Positions 18,949 to 27,756 of a DNA stretch of 64,000 bases are shown in pieces (the stretch's first letter is position 1; each line of letters starts with the position of its first letter). This DNA comes from Roseovarius mucosus (lineage in GTDB: Bacteria > Pseudomonadota > Alphaproteobacteria > Rhodobacterales > Rhodobacteraceae). The notes beneath the pieces were generated by a model. The model did not search any database, was not told the DNA's origin, and was given only the letters and a program-made list of their open reading frames with translations. Made by a program: the position numbers and the translations under genes. The stretch lies in NCBI RefSeq assembly GCF_002080415.1, contig NZ_CP020474.1:124001-188000 (forward strand), in the 5' to 3' direction.

Positions 18949-19839
18949 ATGATCCAGTCGATGACCGCTTTCGCCACTGCCAAAGGGGCCATTCCGGGCC
19001 ATGACTGGACATGGGACTTGCGCAGCGTGAATGGCAAAGGGCTCGACCTGCGCCTGCGCGTGCCCGACTGGATCGAGGGATTGGACCCCGCGCTCCGGGC
19101 GCGGCTGGGGCAGGTGCTGGCGCGGGGCAATGTCTCGCTCACCCTGCGGCTCAACAGTGCGGATGCCAGCGGCCAAGTGGCGGTCAACCCGGACCGGCTC
19201 GAGGATGTGCTGCGCGCCATGGCCCTCGTCGAGGATCGCGCCATGTCCTCTGGCCTGTCGCTCGCCCCGGCCACCGCTGCCGACATCCTGACGCTGCGCG
19301 GCGTGCTCGAAGCTGGCACCGGCGAGAGTGACAGCACCGCGCTCTGCGCCGCACTTCTTGCGGATTTCGAACCGCTGCTCACCGATTTTCTTGCCATGCG
19401 CGCCGCCGAAGGGGCGGCTCTGGCGCAGATTCTGCACGCGCAACTGGATGAGATCGCCCGCCTGACGCAAGCGGCCCAAGACCTGCTCGCCCAGCGTAGC
19501 GCCGACATCGCCCGCGCGCACCAAACGGCCTTGGCCCGCCTACGGGACAGCGCCACCGATCTCGATCCCGCACGTCTGGCACAGGAATTGGCACTGCTCG
19601 CGGTCAAGCTCGACGTGACCGAAGAATTGGACCGCCTGCGCGCCCATGTGCGGGCCGCCCTTACCCTGCTTGAGTCCGGCGCGCCCGTGGGCCGCAAGAT
19701 CGACTTTCTCAGCCAAGAGTTCAACCGAGAGGCCAATACGCTCTGCTCCAAGGCGCAGCATAGCGGCCTGACCGAGATCGGGCTCAGCCTCAAGACGGTG
19801 ATCGACCAGATGCGCGAACAGGTGCAAAATGTCGAATGA
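18949..19839 (+). CDS. yicC: YicC-family endoribonuclease
   Basis: A 296-residue protein of the YicC (YicC_N plus DUF1732) family; E. coli YicC has been reported as an RNA endonuclease. It starts with the hallmark MIQSMTAFATAKG and has DLRSVNGKGLDLRLRVPDW and the C-terminal RKIDFLSQEFNREANTLCSKA with the conserved acidic/Asn residues. An open frame runs upstream to 18865, but the family start is at 18949. It precedes gmk, a very common neighbour pair in Proteobacteria, with 60 bases between them that hold a hairpin repeat. Confidence 0.92.
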   Translation: MIQSMTAFATAKGAIPGHDWTWDLRSVNGKGLDLRLRVPDWIEGLDPALRARLGQVLARGNVSLTLRLNSADASGQVAVNPDRLEDVLRAMALVEDRAMSSGLSLAPATAADILTLRGVLEAGTGESDSTALCAALLADFEPLLTDFLAMRAAEGAALAQILHAQLDEIARLTQAAQDLLAQRSADIARAHQTALARLRDSATDLDPARLAQELALLAVKLDVTEELDRLRAHVRAALTLLESGAPVGRKIDFLSQEFNREANTLCSKAQHSGLTEIGLSLKTVIDQMREQVQNVE

Positions 19840-19844
19840 GGCAC

Positions 19845-19886
19845 GCGCGGCCCGCGCAGGATTTGAGTATTTGCACCAAGAAGAAG
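19845..19886. repeat. Hairpin-with-tail repeat, divergent copy C
   Basis: GCGCGG-C-CCGCGC (19845-19857) followed by a tail (GGATTTGAGTATTTGCACC then AAGAAGAAG). In reverse orientation this tail resembles the head of the copies at 15378 and 38013: GAG.TATTT then C.AGA.GAAG. The order hairpin-then-tail is the same. It sits between yicC and gmk, two co-directional genes, so here it cannot be only a convergent-gene terminator. Confidence 0.5.
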
Positions 19887-19899
19887 GACAAGGGACAGC

Positions 19900-20541
19900 A
19901 TGAGCAACCGCAGGGGCCTCTTGATCATTCTTTCCTCGCCGTCCGGCGCGGGCAAGTCCACGCTATCACGGCGATTGCGTGACTGGGACCCGACGATTGC
20001 CTTTTCGGTTTCGGCCACGACCCGCGCGCCGCGCCCCGGAGAGGTGGACGGTCAAGATTATCACTTCATGTCGCAGCCGCAGTTCAAACAGGATGTAGCC
20101 GCCGGCGACATGCTGGAACATGCGCATGTGTTTGGCAATTTCTACGGCAGCCCACGGGGCCCGGTTCAGGCCGCCATCGACGCAGGGCGTGACGTGCTGT
20201 TTGATATTGATTGGCAGGGCGCGCAGCAAATCCGTAACTCGGCCTTGGGCGCGCATACGCTCTCGATCTTTCTTTTGCCGCCCTCGATCCGCGAATTGCA
20301 CCGCAGGCTGGAAACGCGCGGACAGGATGCGCCCGATGTCATCGCCAAACGGATGGAGAAAAGCTGGGACGAAATCAGCCATTGGGACGGCTATGATTTC
20401 GTGCTGGTCAATGAAGATCTGGACGCCACCGAGGCGCGGCTCAAAACGATCATCGAGGCCACGCGCCTGCGCCGCAGTCAGCAACCTGGGCTAACCGCAC
20501 ATGTGCGCGCGCTGCAAACTGAATTCGAGGAGATGCAATGA
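19900..20541 (+). CDS. gmk: Guanylate kinase
   Basis: A 213-residue cytosolic enzyme that phosphorylates GMP to GDP with ATP. The P-loop [10 protein letters not shown] is at residues 12-21, followed by the GMP-binding segment [21 protein letters not shown], the FYGSPRGPV loop and [14 protein letters not shown]. Length and order are typical. Its stop codon overlaps the start of the next gene (ATGA), indicating translational coupling with the gamma-carbonic anhydrase gene. Confidence 0.96.
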   Translation: MSNRRGLLIILSSPSGAGKSTLSRRLRDWDPTIAFSVSATTRAPRPGEVDGQDYHFMSQPQFKQDVAAGDMLEHAHVFGNFYGSPRGPVQAAIDAGRDVLFDIDWQGAQQIRNSALGAHTLSIFLLPPSIRELHRRLETRGQDAPDVIAKRMEKSWDEISHWDGYDFVLVNEDLDATEARLKTIIEATRLRRSQQPGLTAHVRALQTEFEEMQ

Positions 20542-21059
20542 CGATCTATACGCTCGACGGCCACGCGCCGCAGATTGCCGAAGACAGCTGGATCGCCCCC
20601 GATGCCAATCTGATTGGCAAAGTGGTGATCGAGGATTTGGCCTCGGTCTGGTTCGGCTGCACCCTGCGCGGTGATAACGAGGAAATCCGCGTGGGTGCGG
20701 GCAGCAATGTGCAGGAAAACTGCGTGATGCACACCGATATGGGCTATCCGCTCGTCATCGGGCCGGGCTGCACCATCGGGCACAAGGCGATGCTGCATGG
20801 CTGTATTTTGGAAGAAAACGTGCTGATCGGCATGGGGGCCACGGTGCTTAATGGTGCGCGCATCGGGCGCAACAGCCTGATCGGCGCAGGGGCCTTGATC
20901 ACCGAAGGCAAAGAAATTCCCGAAGGCAGCCTTGTGATGGGCGCGCCGGGCCGGGTGGTGCGCAGTCTGGACGCCGCCGCGATTGCCACGCTGCGCGCCA
21001 CAGCGCTGCATTACCAACAGAATATGCGCCGGTATCGCACCGGGCTTGTGGCGCTCTGA
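20538..21059 (+). CDS. Gamma-class carbonic anhydrase-like protein
   Basis: A 173-residue left-handed beta-helix protein made of hexapeptide repeats. The three putative zinc ligands of gamma-carbonic anhydrases are present: His65, His82 and His87 ([19 protein letters not shown]). Relatives (YrdA, CaiE-like proteins) often lack proven anhydrase activity, so the enzyme name is a family label. The ATG overlaps the gmk stop by four bases. phoR starts six bases after its stop, so gmk, this gene and phoR are probably read together. Confidence 0.88.
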   Translation: MTIYTLDGHAPQIAEDSWIAPDANLIGKVVIEDLASVWFGCTLRGDNEEIRVGAGSNVQENCVMHTDMGYPLVIGPGCTIGHKAMLHGCILEENVLIGMGATVLNGARIGRNSLIGAGALITEGKEIPEGSLVMGAPGRVVRSLDAAAIATLRATALHYQQNMRRYRTGLVAL

Positions 21060-21065
21060 CGGGCG

Positions 21066-22112
21066 ATGCAGGGTCTGGCCACGGTTCTGGCAGGTATTCC
21101 GCTGGCGGCCATTCTGGTGGGGCCGGATGATCGCATCATCGCCGCCAATCAAGGCGCGCGCGATCATTTTGGGCAGGGGCTTGAGGGGCGACATCTCTTG
21201 ACCGCGCTCCGACAGCCCGATGTGCTCGAGGCAATAGAGGCCAGCCTGCGCGACCGACAGCCGCGCAAGATCACCTATCAAACATCCGAGGCGGGGCGTG
21301 ACAGCAGCTTTCAGGTGCATGTGGGCTATGTCGAAACGCTGGATGCGCGCGGCACGCTCGTGTGTTTCGAGGACCTGACCGAGCGCGAACATGCCGCCCA
21401 GATGCGGCGCGATTTCGTGGCCAATGTCAGCCATGAACTGCGCACGCCGCTCACCGCGCTCATGGGGTTCATCGAGACCCTGCAAGGGCCTGCGCGCCAC
21501 GATCAGGCCGCCATCGACCGATTCCTTGGGATCATGCAGTCCGAAGCGGCCCGGATGGAGCGCCTAGTGCGCGATCTTCTGTCCCTCAGCCGGGTAGAGA
21601 GCGAAGAGCGCGTGCGCCCGCGCGAAGAGGTCAACTTGGGTCAGGTGATCGGCTCGGTTCTGCATGCCTTGCGCCCCTTGGCGCGTGATCGTGCCTGCGA
21701 GATTACCTTTGAGGCGCCCGACGGCATGATCGTGCGCGGCAATGATGACCAGTTGCAGCAGGTCTTTACCAACCTGATTGAAAACGCGATCAAATATGGC
21801 GGTACAGGCAACCATATCACCATCACGCTGGAACGTATTGCGCGCGATGCCACCCTGCGTGCGCCGGCCATTCTGGCGCGGGTGCGTGATCAGGGGCCCG
21901 GAATCGAGCCGCTGCATATCCCCCGGCTGACCGAGCGTTTCTACCGCGTCGACACCCACCGCTCGCGCGAGATGGGGGGCACGGGCCTTGGCCTCGCCAT
22001 CGTCAAGCATATTGTCAATCGTCACCGTGGACGGCTGCGAATCTCCTCGACCCTTGGGGAGGGTGCCGAATTTTCAGTGATTCTGCCGCAATGGGATCGC
22101 CAAGAGGCCTGA
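21066..22112 (+). CDS. phoR: Phosphate-regulon sensor histidine kinase
   Basis: A 348-residue histidine kinase for PhoB. A PAS domain fills residues 8-105 (IPLAAILVGPDDRIIAANQG), then HisKA with His123 in FVANVSHELRTPLTALMGF, then HATPase with N (LIENAIKYGG), G1 (DQGPGI) and G2 (GGTGLGLAIVKHIV) boxes. Unlike E. coli PhoR there is no pair of N-terminal transmembrane helices, so it appears soluble or attached through PstC/PhoU. It lies upstream of the pst operon with a Pho box in the 165-bp gap. The chromosomal link to pst, phoU and phoB makes the PhoR call secure. Confidence 0.93.
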   Translation: MQGLATVLAGIPLAAILVGPDDRIIAANQGARDHFGQGLEGRHLLTALRQPDVLEAIEASLRDRQPRKITYQTSEAGRDSSFQVHVGYVETLDARGTLVCFEDLTEREHAAQMRRDFVANVSHELRTPLTALMGFIETLQGPARHDQAAIDRFLGIMQSEAARMERLVRDLLSLSRVESEERVRPREEVNLGQVIGSVLHALRPLARDRACEITFEAPDGMIVRGNDDQLQQVFTNLIENAIKYGGTGNHITITLERIARDATLRAPAILARVRDQGPGIEPLHIPRLTERFYRVDTHRSREMGGTGLGLAIVKHIVNRHRGRLRISSTLGEGAEFSVILPQWDRQEA

Positions 22113-22164
22113 GCACGCCCGCCTCGACCGCGAAAAAATCGCCCAGAACCACCAACTTCTCCGC

Positions 22165-22193
22165 GTGTCATAAAACCGTTACATAAGTGTAAC
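22165..22193 (+). promoter_or_regulatory. Pho box upstream of pstS
   Basis: Three 7-bp elements in direct repeat at an 11-bp period: GTGTCAT (22165), CCGTTAC (22176) and GTGTAAC (22187), joined by AAAA and ATAA. The first matches the PhoB consensus CTGTCAT in six of seven positions, the other two in four. It lies about 85 bases before the pstS start. It should recruit PhoB when phosphate is low. Confidence 0.8.
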
Positions 22194-22277
22194 AAAAGCG
22201 TTGTGGTTCTCACCTAGTGGTGATCCCGAGGTCGCCCCTGCCTGGGCGTCCCGTGAAACCGAACTCAGGAGCAACTC

Positions 22278-23315
22278 ATGCTGTTCAAATCCACCGTTTC
22301 CGCCCTGGCCCTGACGGCCCTCGCCGCTGGCACTGCTGCGGCCCGTGACAACATCCAGATCGCTGGCTCCTCGACCGTGCTGCCCTATGCCGCCATCGTC
22401 GCCGAAGCGTTTGGCGAAAACTTTGATTTCCCAACCCCGGTCGTGGAATCCGGTGGTTCGGGCGCTGGCCGCAAGAAGTTGTGCGAAGGCGTGGGTGAAA
22501 ACACCATCGACATCGCCAACTCCTCTTCGCGCATCAAACAATCCGACATCGACCTCTGCGCCCAGAATGGCGTGACCGAGATCATGGAAGTCCGCATCGG
22601 TTATGACGGCATCGTGTTTGCCTCTGACATTAACGGCCCGGCCTATGCCTTTACCCCGGCCGATTGGCACGCGGCTCTGGCGGCTCAGGTGTCCAAGGAT
22701 GGCGCTCTGGCCGACAACACCAACAAGGTATGGTCCGATGTTCGCGCCGATCTGCCCGGCGACGAAATCCTCGCCTTCGTGCCCGGCACCAAGCACGGCA
22801 CCCGCGAAGTGTTCGACGAAAAGGTGATCATCGCCGGTTGCGAAGAAAACGGCACCTATGATCTGCACCTCGCGGCCAATGGCGGCGACGAGAAAGCCGC
22901 TGAAAAGGCATGTATGGCGCTGCGCACCGATGGCGTGTCCATCGACATCGACGGCGACTATACCGAAACGCTGGCCCGTGTGGATGCCAACAAGAACGGT
23001 ATCGGCGTCTTTGGCCTCTCGTTCTACCAGAACAACACCGACAAACTTCAGGTTGCCACCATGGGCGGCGTTGTTCCCTCGGTCGAATCGATCGCTTCGG
23101 GTGAATATCCGGTGTCGCGTCCGCTGTTCTTCTACGTCAAGAACGCGCATCTCGATGTGATCCCCGGCATGCAGGAATATATCGAGTTCTTCGTGTCCGA
23201 CGAAATCTCAGGCCCCGATGGCCCGCTCTCGGCCTATGGCCTCGTGTCTGACCCCGAGCTTGCCAAGACGCAGGAAATGGTTGCCAACCGCGTGCCCATG
23301 GGCGTGCTGAACTAA
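22278..23315 (+). CDS. pstS: Phosphate ABC transporter substrate-binding protein
   Basis: A 345-residue periplasmic phosphate-binding protein. A signal peptide ends near residue 22 (LTALAAGTAAA), followed by the phosphate-binding AGSSTVLPYAA loop, SGGSGAGRKKLCEGV and DIANSSSRIK. Phosphate is held in the cleft and passed to PstCA. It is the first gene after the Pho box, with GGAG eight bases before its ATG. A strong hairpin with a T run separates it from pstC, which should make pstS transcripts more abundant than the rest, as needed for a binding protein. Paired cysteines (KACMALRT; AGCEENG) may form a disulfide. Confidence 0.95.
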   Translation: MLFKSTVSALALTALAAGTAAARDNIQIAGSSTVLPYAAIVAEAFGENFDFPTPVVESGGSGAGRKKLCEGVGENTIDIANSSSRIKQSDIDLCAQNGVTEIMEVRIGYDGIVFASDINGPAYAFTPADWHAALAAQVSKDGALADNTNKVWSDVRADLPGDEILAFVPGTKHGTREVFDEKVIIAGCEENGTYDLHLAANGGDEKAAEKACMALRTDGVSIDIDGDYTETLARVDANKNGIGVFGLSFYQNNTDKLQVATMGGVVPSVESIASGEYPVSRPLFFYVKNAHLDVIPGMQEYIEFFVSDEISGPDGPLSAYGLVSDPELAKTQEMVANRVPMGVLN

Positions 23316-23328
23316 GACCAAGACCTCT

Positions 23329-23363
23329 GAGGGGTGGCGCATCCGCGCCATCCCTCCCTTTTT
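23329..23363 (+). terminator. Attenuating terminator between pstS and pstC
   Basis: GAGGGGTGGCGC (23329-23340) pairs with GCGCCATCCCTC (23345-23356): 12 bp with one G-T wobble and loop ATCC, followed by CCTTTTT. This is a full intrinsic terminator placed inside an operon, 14 bases after the pstS stop. It is probably a partial terminator setting the pstS to pstCAB ratio. Confidence 0.85.
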
Positions 23364-23375
23364 GGCGGAGAGCAG

Positions 23376-24836
23376 ATGAGTACCGGCTATATCACCCTGA
23401 TCGTGCTCGGCCTGTGTGGGCTGGGCTTTTTCTTGGGGCGCGCACGCGCCTATGCAACCTCCAAGACCACGGGCAAGAAACTGCACTCGCTGCCGAACTA
23501 TTATGGTCAGGCGGTCGCGCTTTATACGGCAGTCCCGGCGCTATTGCTGATGCTCGCTTGGCTCTTTTTGCAGCCCCTGATGATTGAGGGGCGTGTCGCG
23601 GGCATGATCCCCGACAGTGTGATCCCCGAAGGCGGCGCCAAGAGCCTTGTCATGGCCGATGTGCGCCGGATTGCGGGCGGGCTTGATGCCCTGATGGCCG
23701 CAGGCGAGATGTCCGAGGACGATCTGGGCGCAATGCGCGCGGATTTCACCGACATTCGCAACCGGCTTGGCACTGTCGGCGTGGCGCTTGGCTCGGATGT
23801 GCCGGTGCCTGTGTTCGAGGCGGCCAAGGAGCTGCGCAAATCGCAAAATGCCGGGAACTTTCTGATGACCCTAGCGGTGCTGGGGCTGTCGCTTGGCCTG
23901 CTGGTGTGGTCTTGGTCGCGGGTGCATCCCGATCAACGCGCGCGCAACGCCTCTGAAACCTTTGTGCTGGCGCTTTTGATCGGTGCCTCGCTGGTGGCGA
24001 TCCTCACCACTGCGGGTATTGTCGCATCGCTGCTCTTTGAGACCATCAATTTCTTCAAGATGTATCCGGCGCGCGATTTCTTCTTTTCGACCGTGTGGAA
24101 CCCGCAATTCCGGGGCGGGTCTGATCTGGGCATCCTGCCGCTCTTGTGGGGCACGCTCTATGTCAGTTTTCTGGCACTGCTGGTGGCGGTGCCTCTGGGA
24201 TTGATGATTGCGATCTATCTGGCGGAATATGCCAGCAAGCCGCTGCGCGCCTTTGCCAAACCGGCCATCGAGGTTCTCGCCGGTATCCCGACCATCGTCT
24301 ATGGCCTCTTTGCGCTGATCACCGTGGGCCCGTTCCTGCGCGATTATATCGCCTCGCCACTGGGCCTTGGCACCTCGTCCTCTTCGGTGCTGACGGCCGG
24401 TCTGGTCATGGGGATCATGCTCATCCCGTTCGTGTCGTCGCTCTCGGATGACATCATCAACGCCGTGCCGCAATCCATGCGCGATGGCTCTTATGGCCTT
24501 GGCGCTACCAAATCCGAAACCATCAAGCAGGTGATCCTGCCCGCCGCGTTGCCCGGTGTGGTCGGGGCCATCCTCTTGGCCGCCTCCCGCGCTATTGGCG
24601 AGACCATGATCGTGGTCATGGGGGCAGGGGCCGCCGCCAAACTTGGCCTCAACCCGTTCGAAGCCATGACAACCATCACCGTCAAGATCGTAAGCCAGTT
24701 GACCGGCGATACCGAATTCGCCAGCCCTGAAACGCTGGTCGCCTTCGCCCTCGGCCTTACGCTTTTTGTCTTCACGCTTGGGCTGAATGTCATCGCCCTT
24801 GTGATCGTGCGCAAATACCGGGAGCAGTACGAATGA
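23376..24836 (+). CDS. pstC: Phosphate ABC transporter permease PstC (long form)
   Basis: A 486-residue inner-membrane permease subunit. It is longer than the roughly 320 residues of E. coli PstC because of an N-terminal extension: helix 1 (TLIVLGLCGLGFFLGRARAY), a helix near residues 50-70, and a periplasmic stretch of about 100 residues. The C-terminal half has the ABC permease domain with the coupling loop DGSYGLGATKSETIKQVILP. I chose the ATG at 23376 (MSTGYITLIV) rather than the in-frame codon at 23334, because GGCGGAG lies before it and the longer form would start inside the terminator hairpin. It overlaps pstA by four bases. Confidence 0.93.
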   Translation: MSTGYITLIVLGLCGLGFFLGRARAYATSKTTGKKLHSLPNYYGQAVALYTAVPALLLMLAWLFLQPLMIEGRVAGMIPDSVIPEGGAKSLVMADVRRIAGGLDALMAAGEMSEDDLGAMRADFTDIRNRLGTVGVALGSDVPVPVFEAAKELRKSQNAGNFLMTLAVLGLSLGLLVWSWSRVHPDQRARNASETFVLALLIGASLVAILTTAGIVASLLFETINFFKMYPARDFFFSTVWNPQFRGGSDLGILPLLWGTLYVSFLALLVAVPLGLMIAIYLAEYASKPLRAFAKPAIEVLAGIPTIVYGLFALITVGPFLRDYIASPLGLGTSSSSVLTAGLVMGIMLIPFVSSLSDDIINAVPQSMRDGSYGLGATKSETIKQVILPAALPGVVGAILLAASRAIGETMIVVMGAGAAAKLGLNPFEAMTTITVKIVSQLTGDTEFASPETLVAFALGLTLFVFTLGLNVIALVIVRKYREQYE

Positions 24837-26185
24837 CCGATTTCACCGCCTCAGACGCTGTTCCGGCACCGCGCAAAGGGTCTTTGCTGACGCAGGATGC
24901 CCGCACCAAGCAACGCAATGCCAAAGAGGCGCGGTTCCGCATGATGGGGCTTGTCGCCGTCACCATCGGTGTTCTTTCCTTGGTCGGCTTGCTGACCTCG
25001 ATCCTTGCCAGTGGCCTATCGTCTTTTCAGCAGACCTATGTCGAGCTTGAGGTCTATCTGGACCCCGCAAAACTTGACAAAAACGGCAACCGCAATCCCG
25101 ACGACATCGCCAAGGTCTCGACCTTCGGCTATACCCCGCTGATCGAGGCGGCAATGGTCGCCGCGATCGAGCGGACCGGTGTCACCTCGGATGTCGCGAA
25201 TGCCAAGGCCGCCGGCGAGTTGATCTCGAAAGAGGCCCCCGCCACCTTGCGCGACTTTGTTTTGGCCAACCCGGACAGGATCGGCGAAACCGTGCCCTTC
25301 GATCTGCTGGCCGCAGGCCGCATCGACGGGTTCTTCAAAGGCCGCGTGACCATGGAAAGCGCGGCACTCGACCGCAATGTCTCGCCCGAGCAATTGCAGC
25401 TTGCCCAACAGCTCAAAGACGCAGGCATCCTTACGACCAAATTCAACTGGGCCTTCTTCACCGCGCCCGATGCCTCTGACACCCGCCCCGAAGCCGCCGG
25501 TCTGGGCGTGGCGATCATCGGCTCGGCCTATATGATGCTGATTGTGCTGGTCCTGTCACTGCCCTTGGGTGTCGCGGCGTCGATCTATCTTGAGGAATTC
25601 GCGCCCAAGAACCGCTGGACCGACCTGATCGAGGTGAATATCTCGAACCTCGCCGCCGTGCCGTCCATCGTATTCGGTATCCTGGGTCTGGCGATCTTCA
25701 TCAATATGGTAGGCCTGCCGCAATCGGCCCCCATCGTGGGCGGTCTCGTGCTCACGCTGATGACCCTGCCCACCATCATCATCGCCACCCGTGCGGCGCT
25801 GAAATCTGTGCCGCCCTCGATCCGCGATGCAGCCCTCGGTGTGGGCGCGTCCAAGATGCAGGCGATCTTTCACCATGTCCTGCCCTTGGCCATGCCCGGC
25901 ATCCTTACCGGCGCGATCATCGGTCTGGCGCAGGCGCTTGGCGAAACAGCACCCCTGCTGCTGATCGGTATGGTTGCCTTTGTGCGCGAATATCCCGCAG
26001 GCCCGCCCGAAGGGTTCTTTGACCCCGCCGCCGCACTGCCCGTGCAGGTCTATAACTGGACGCAGCGTGGCGACCCGGCCTTTGTGGAACGCGCATCCGG
26101 GGCCATCATCGTGTTGCTCGTCTTCCTCGTGATCATGAACATCGCCGCCATCCTGCTGCGCAGACGGTTTGAACGCCGCTGGTAA
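24833..26185 (+). CDS. pstA: Phosphate ABC transporter permease PstA (long form)
   Basis: A 450-residue permease partner of PstC. The N-terminal 200 residues correspond to the DUF3333-type extension found in alphaproteobacterial PstA: one helix ([20 protein letters not shown]) followed by a soluble domain. From about residue 220 the normal permease core begins, with the coupling motif [20 protein letters not shown] and a loop rich in Pro ([12 protein letters not shown]). The start overlaps the pstC stop (ATGA). pstB follows 16 bases later. Both long forms occurring together suggests the two extensions interact on the periplasmic side; this is inference. Confidence 0.93.
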   Translation: MTDFTASDAVPAPRKGSLLTQDARTKQRNAKEARFRMMGLVAVTIGVLSLVGLLTSILASGLSSFQQTYVELEVYLDPAKLDKNGNRNPDDIAKVSTFGYTPLIEAAMVAAIERTGVTSDVANAKAAGELISKEAPATLRDFVLANPDRIGETVPFDLLAAGRIDGFFKGRVTMESAALDRNVSPEQLQLAQQLKDAGILTTKFNWAFFTAPDASDTRPEAAGLGVAIIGSAYMMLIVLVLSLPLGVAASIYLEEFAPKNRWTDLIEVNISNLAAVPSIVFGILGLAIFINMVGLPQSAPIVGGLVLTLMTLPTIIIATRAALKSVPPSIRDAALGVGASKMQAIFHHVLPLAMPGILTGAIIGLAQALGETAPLLLIGMVAFVREYPAGPPEGFFDPAAALPVQVYNWTQRGDPAFVERASGAIIVLLVFLVIMNIAAILLRRRFERRW

Positions 26186-26201
26186 ACAAAGGTATAGACC
26201 C

Positions 26202-27002
26202 ATGTATGACGCCCCAAAATTCGCGGAGACGACAGTGACCAATAACGATATCAAGATCGCCGCGCGCAAGGTGCAGGTTTATTATGGCGCGACGCATGCC
26301 ATCAAGGACGTGGATGTCGATATCCTGGACAAGACCGTGACCGCCTTTATCGGCCCGTCGGGCTGTGGAAAATCCACATTCCTGCGCTGCATCAACCGGA
26401 TGAACGACACAATCGACATCTGCCGCGTCGAGGGGGACATCCGCATCGACGGCGAAGACATCTACGACAAAAAGGTCGATCCGGTGCAATTGCGCGCCAA
26501 GGTGGGCATGGTGTTTCAGAAACCCAACCCGTTCCCCAAGTCGATCTATGACAACGTGGCGTATGGCCCGCGCATCCACGGGCTTGCCCGCACCAAGGCA
26601 GATCTCGACGAAATCGTCGAAAAATCCCTGCGCCGCGCCGCTCTCTGGAACGAGGCCAAGGACCGGCTCGATCAGCCCGGCACCGGCCTTTCGGGCGGCC
26701 AGCAACAGCGTCTGTGCATCGCCCGTGCCGTTGCCACCTCGCCCGAGGTTCTGTTGATGGACGAACCCTGCTCGGCGCTCGATCCCATCGCCACGGCGCA
26801 GGTCGAGGAATTGATCGACGAATTGCGGCAAGAGTTTTCTGTGGTGATCGTCACCCACTCGATGCAGCAGGCCGCGCGCGTCAGCCAGAAAACGGCCTTC
26901 TTCCACCTCGGTCATCTCGTCGAATTCGGCGATACCGGCCAGATTTTCACCAACCCCAAGGATGAGCGCACCGAAAGCTACATCACCGGGCGCATTGGCT
27001 AA
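26202..27002 (+). CDS. pstB: Phosphate ABC transporter ATP-binding protein
   Basis: A 266-residue ATPase that powers PstSCA. Walker [10 protein letters not shown] is at residues 51-59, the Q-loop [20 protein letters not shown], signature [14 protein letters not shown], Walker [14 protein letters not shown] and the H-loop VTHSMQQA are all intact. The frame extends 11 codons upstream, but the ATG at 26202 has AAAGG eight bases before it. phoU begins 10 bases after the stop. PstB is also part of the signalling complex that keeps PhoR inactive when phosphate is plentiful. Confidence 0.96.
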   Translation: MYDAPKFAETTVTNNDIKIAARKVQVYYGATHAIKDVDVDILDKTVTAFIGPSGCGKSTFLRCINRMNDTIDICRVEGDIRIDGEDIYDKKVDPVQLRAKVGMVFQKPNPFPKSIYDNVAYGPRIHGLARTKADLDEIVEKSLRRAALWNEAKDRLDQPGTGLSGGQQQRLCIARAVATSPEVLLMDEPCSALDPIATAQVEELIDELRQEFSVVIVTHSMQQAARVSQKTAFFHLGHLVEFGDTGQIFTNPKDERTESYITGRIG

Positions 27003-27012
27003 GGAACGCTCC

Positions 27013-27741
27013 ATGTCTGACCATCAGCACATCGTCTCATCCTTCGACCGCGACCTCGAGACCATTCAGGCCCATATCATGAAGATGGGCGGCATGGTCG
27101 AACGCGCAATCTCCGACGCCGCTCGCTCGCTTGAAACCCGCGATGACGAACTGGCAGAAGAGGTGCGCGGCCGCGACAAGGCGATTGACGCGCTCGAAGA
27201 GCAGATCAACGAAGAGGCCGCCCGCGTGCTGGCGCTGCGGTCGCCCGCCGCGCGCGATCTGCGGGTTGTCCTGACCGTGATCAAGATTTCCGCCAGCCTT
27301 GAACGCATCGGTGACTATGCCAAGAACATGGCAAAACGCACCTCGGTCCTCAGCCAGATGGCGGCTGTCAACGGCTCGCCCTCGGCCCTGCGGCGCATGG
27401 CCCGCGAGGTCGAAGAAATGCTGAAAGACGTGCTCGACGCTTATATCCAGCGCGACATGGACCTCGCCCATGAGGTGATCCGCCGCGACCTCGATGTCGA
27501 TCAGATGTATAACGCGATCTTCCGCGAATTCCTGACCTTCATGATGGAAGATCCGCGCAACATCACGCCCTGCATGCATCTGCATTTCATCGCCAAGAAC
27601 ACCGAACGCATGGGCGATCTTGTCACCTCTATCGCTGAACAGGTGATCTACCTTGTCTCGGGCCAGTTCCCCGATGATCCGCGCCCCAAAAGCGATACGA
27701 CCTCGGTTGACCCCAGCCTTGCGCCCAAGGGCAGCCACTAA
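27013..27741 (+). CDS. phoU: Phosphate-signalling complex protein
   Basis: A 242-residue cytosolic protein made of two repeats of a three-helix PhoU domain. The metal-binding type motifs EEQINEEAARVLALR..R and EMLKDVLDAYIQRD / RNITPCMHLHFIAKNTERMGD are clear. It transmits the phosphate state of the Pst transporter to PhoR and limits transporter activity. Its first helix begins at MSDHQHIVSSFDRDLE; AAGGA precedes the ATG. It lies between pstB and phoB with gaps of 10 and 15 bases. Confidence 0.95.
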   Translation: MSDHQHIVSSFDRDLETIQAHIMKMGGMVERAISDAARSLETRDDELAEEVRGRDKAIDALEEQINEEAARVLALRSPAARDLRVVLTVIKISASLERIGDYAKNMAKRTSVLSQMAAVNGSPSALRRMAREVEEMLKDVLDAYIQRDMDLAHEVIRRDLDVDQMYNAIFREFLTFMMEDPRNITPCMHLHFIAKNTERMGDLVTSIAEQVIYLVSGQFPDDPRPKSDTTSVDPSLAPKGSH

Positions 27742-27756
27742 CACGAGGAGCCGCCG

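Noticed and set aside
23334..23375. Upstream start for pstC at 23334
   Set aside because: The extension would be encoded within the pstS-pstC terminator hairpin; the ATG at 23376 has a good ribosome site.
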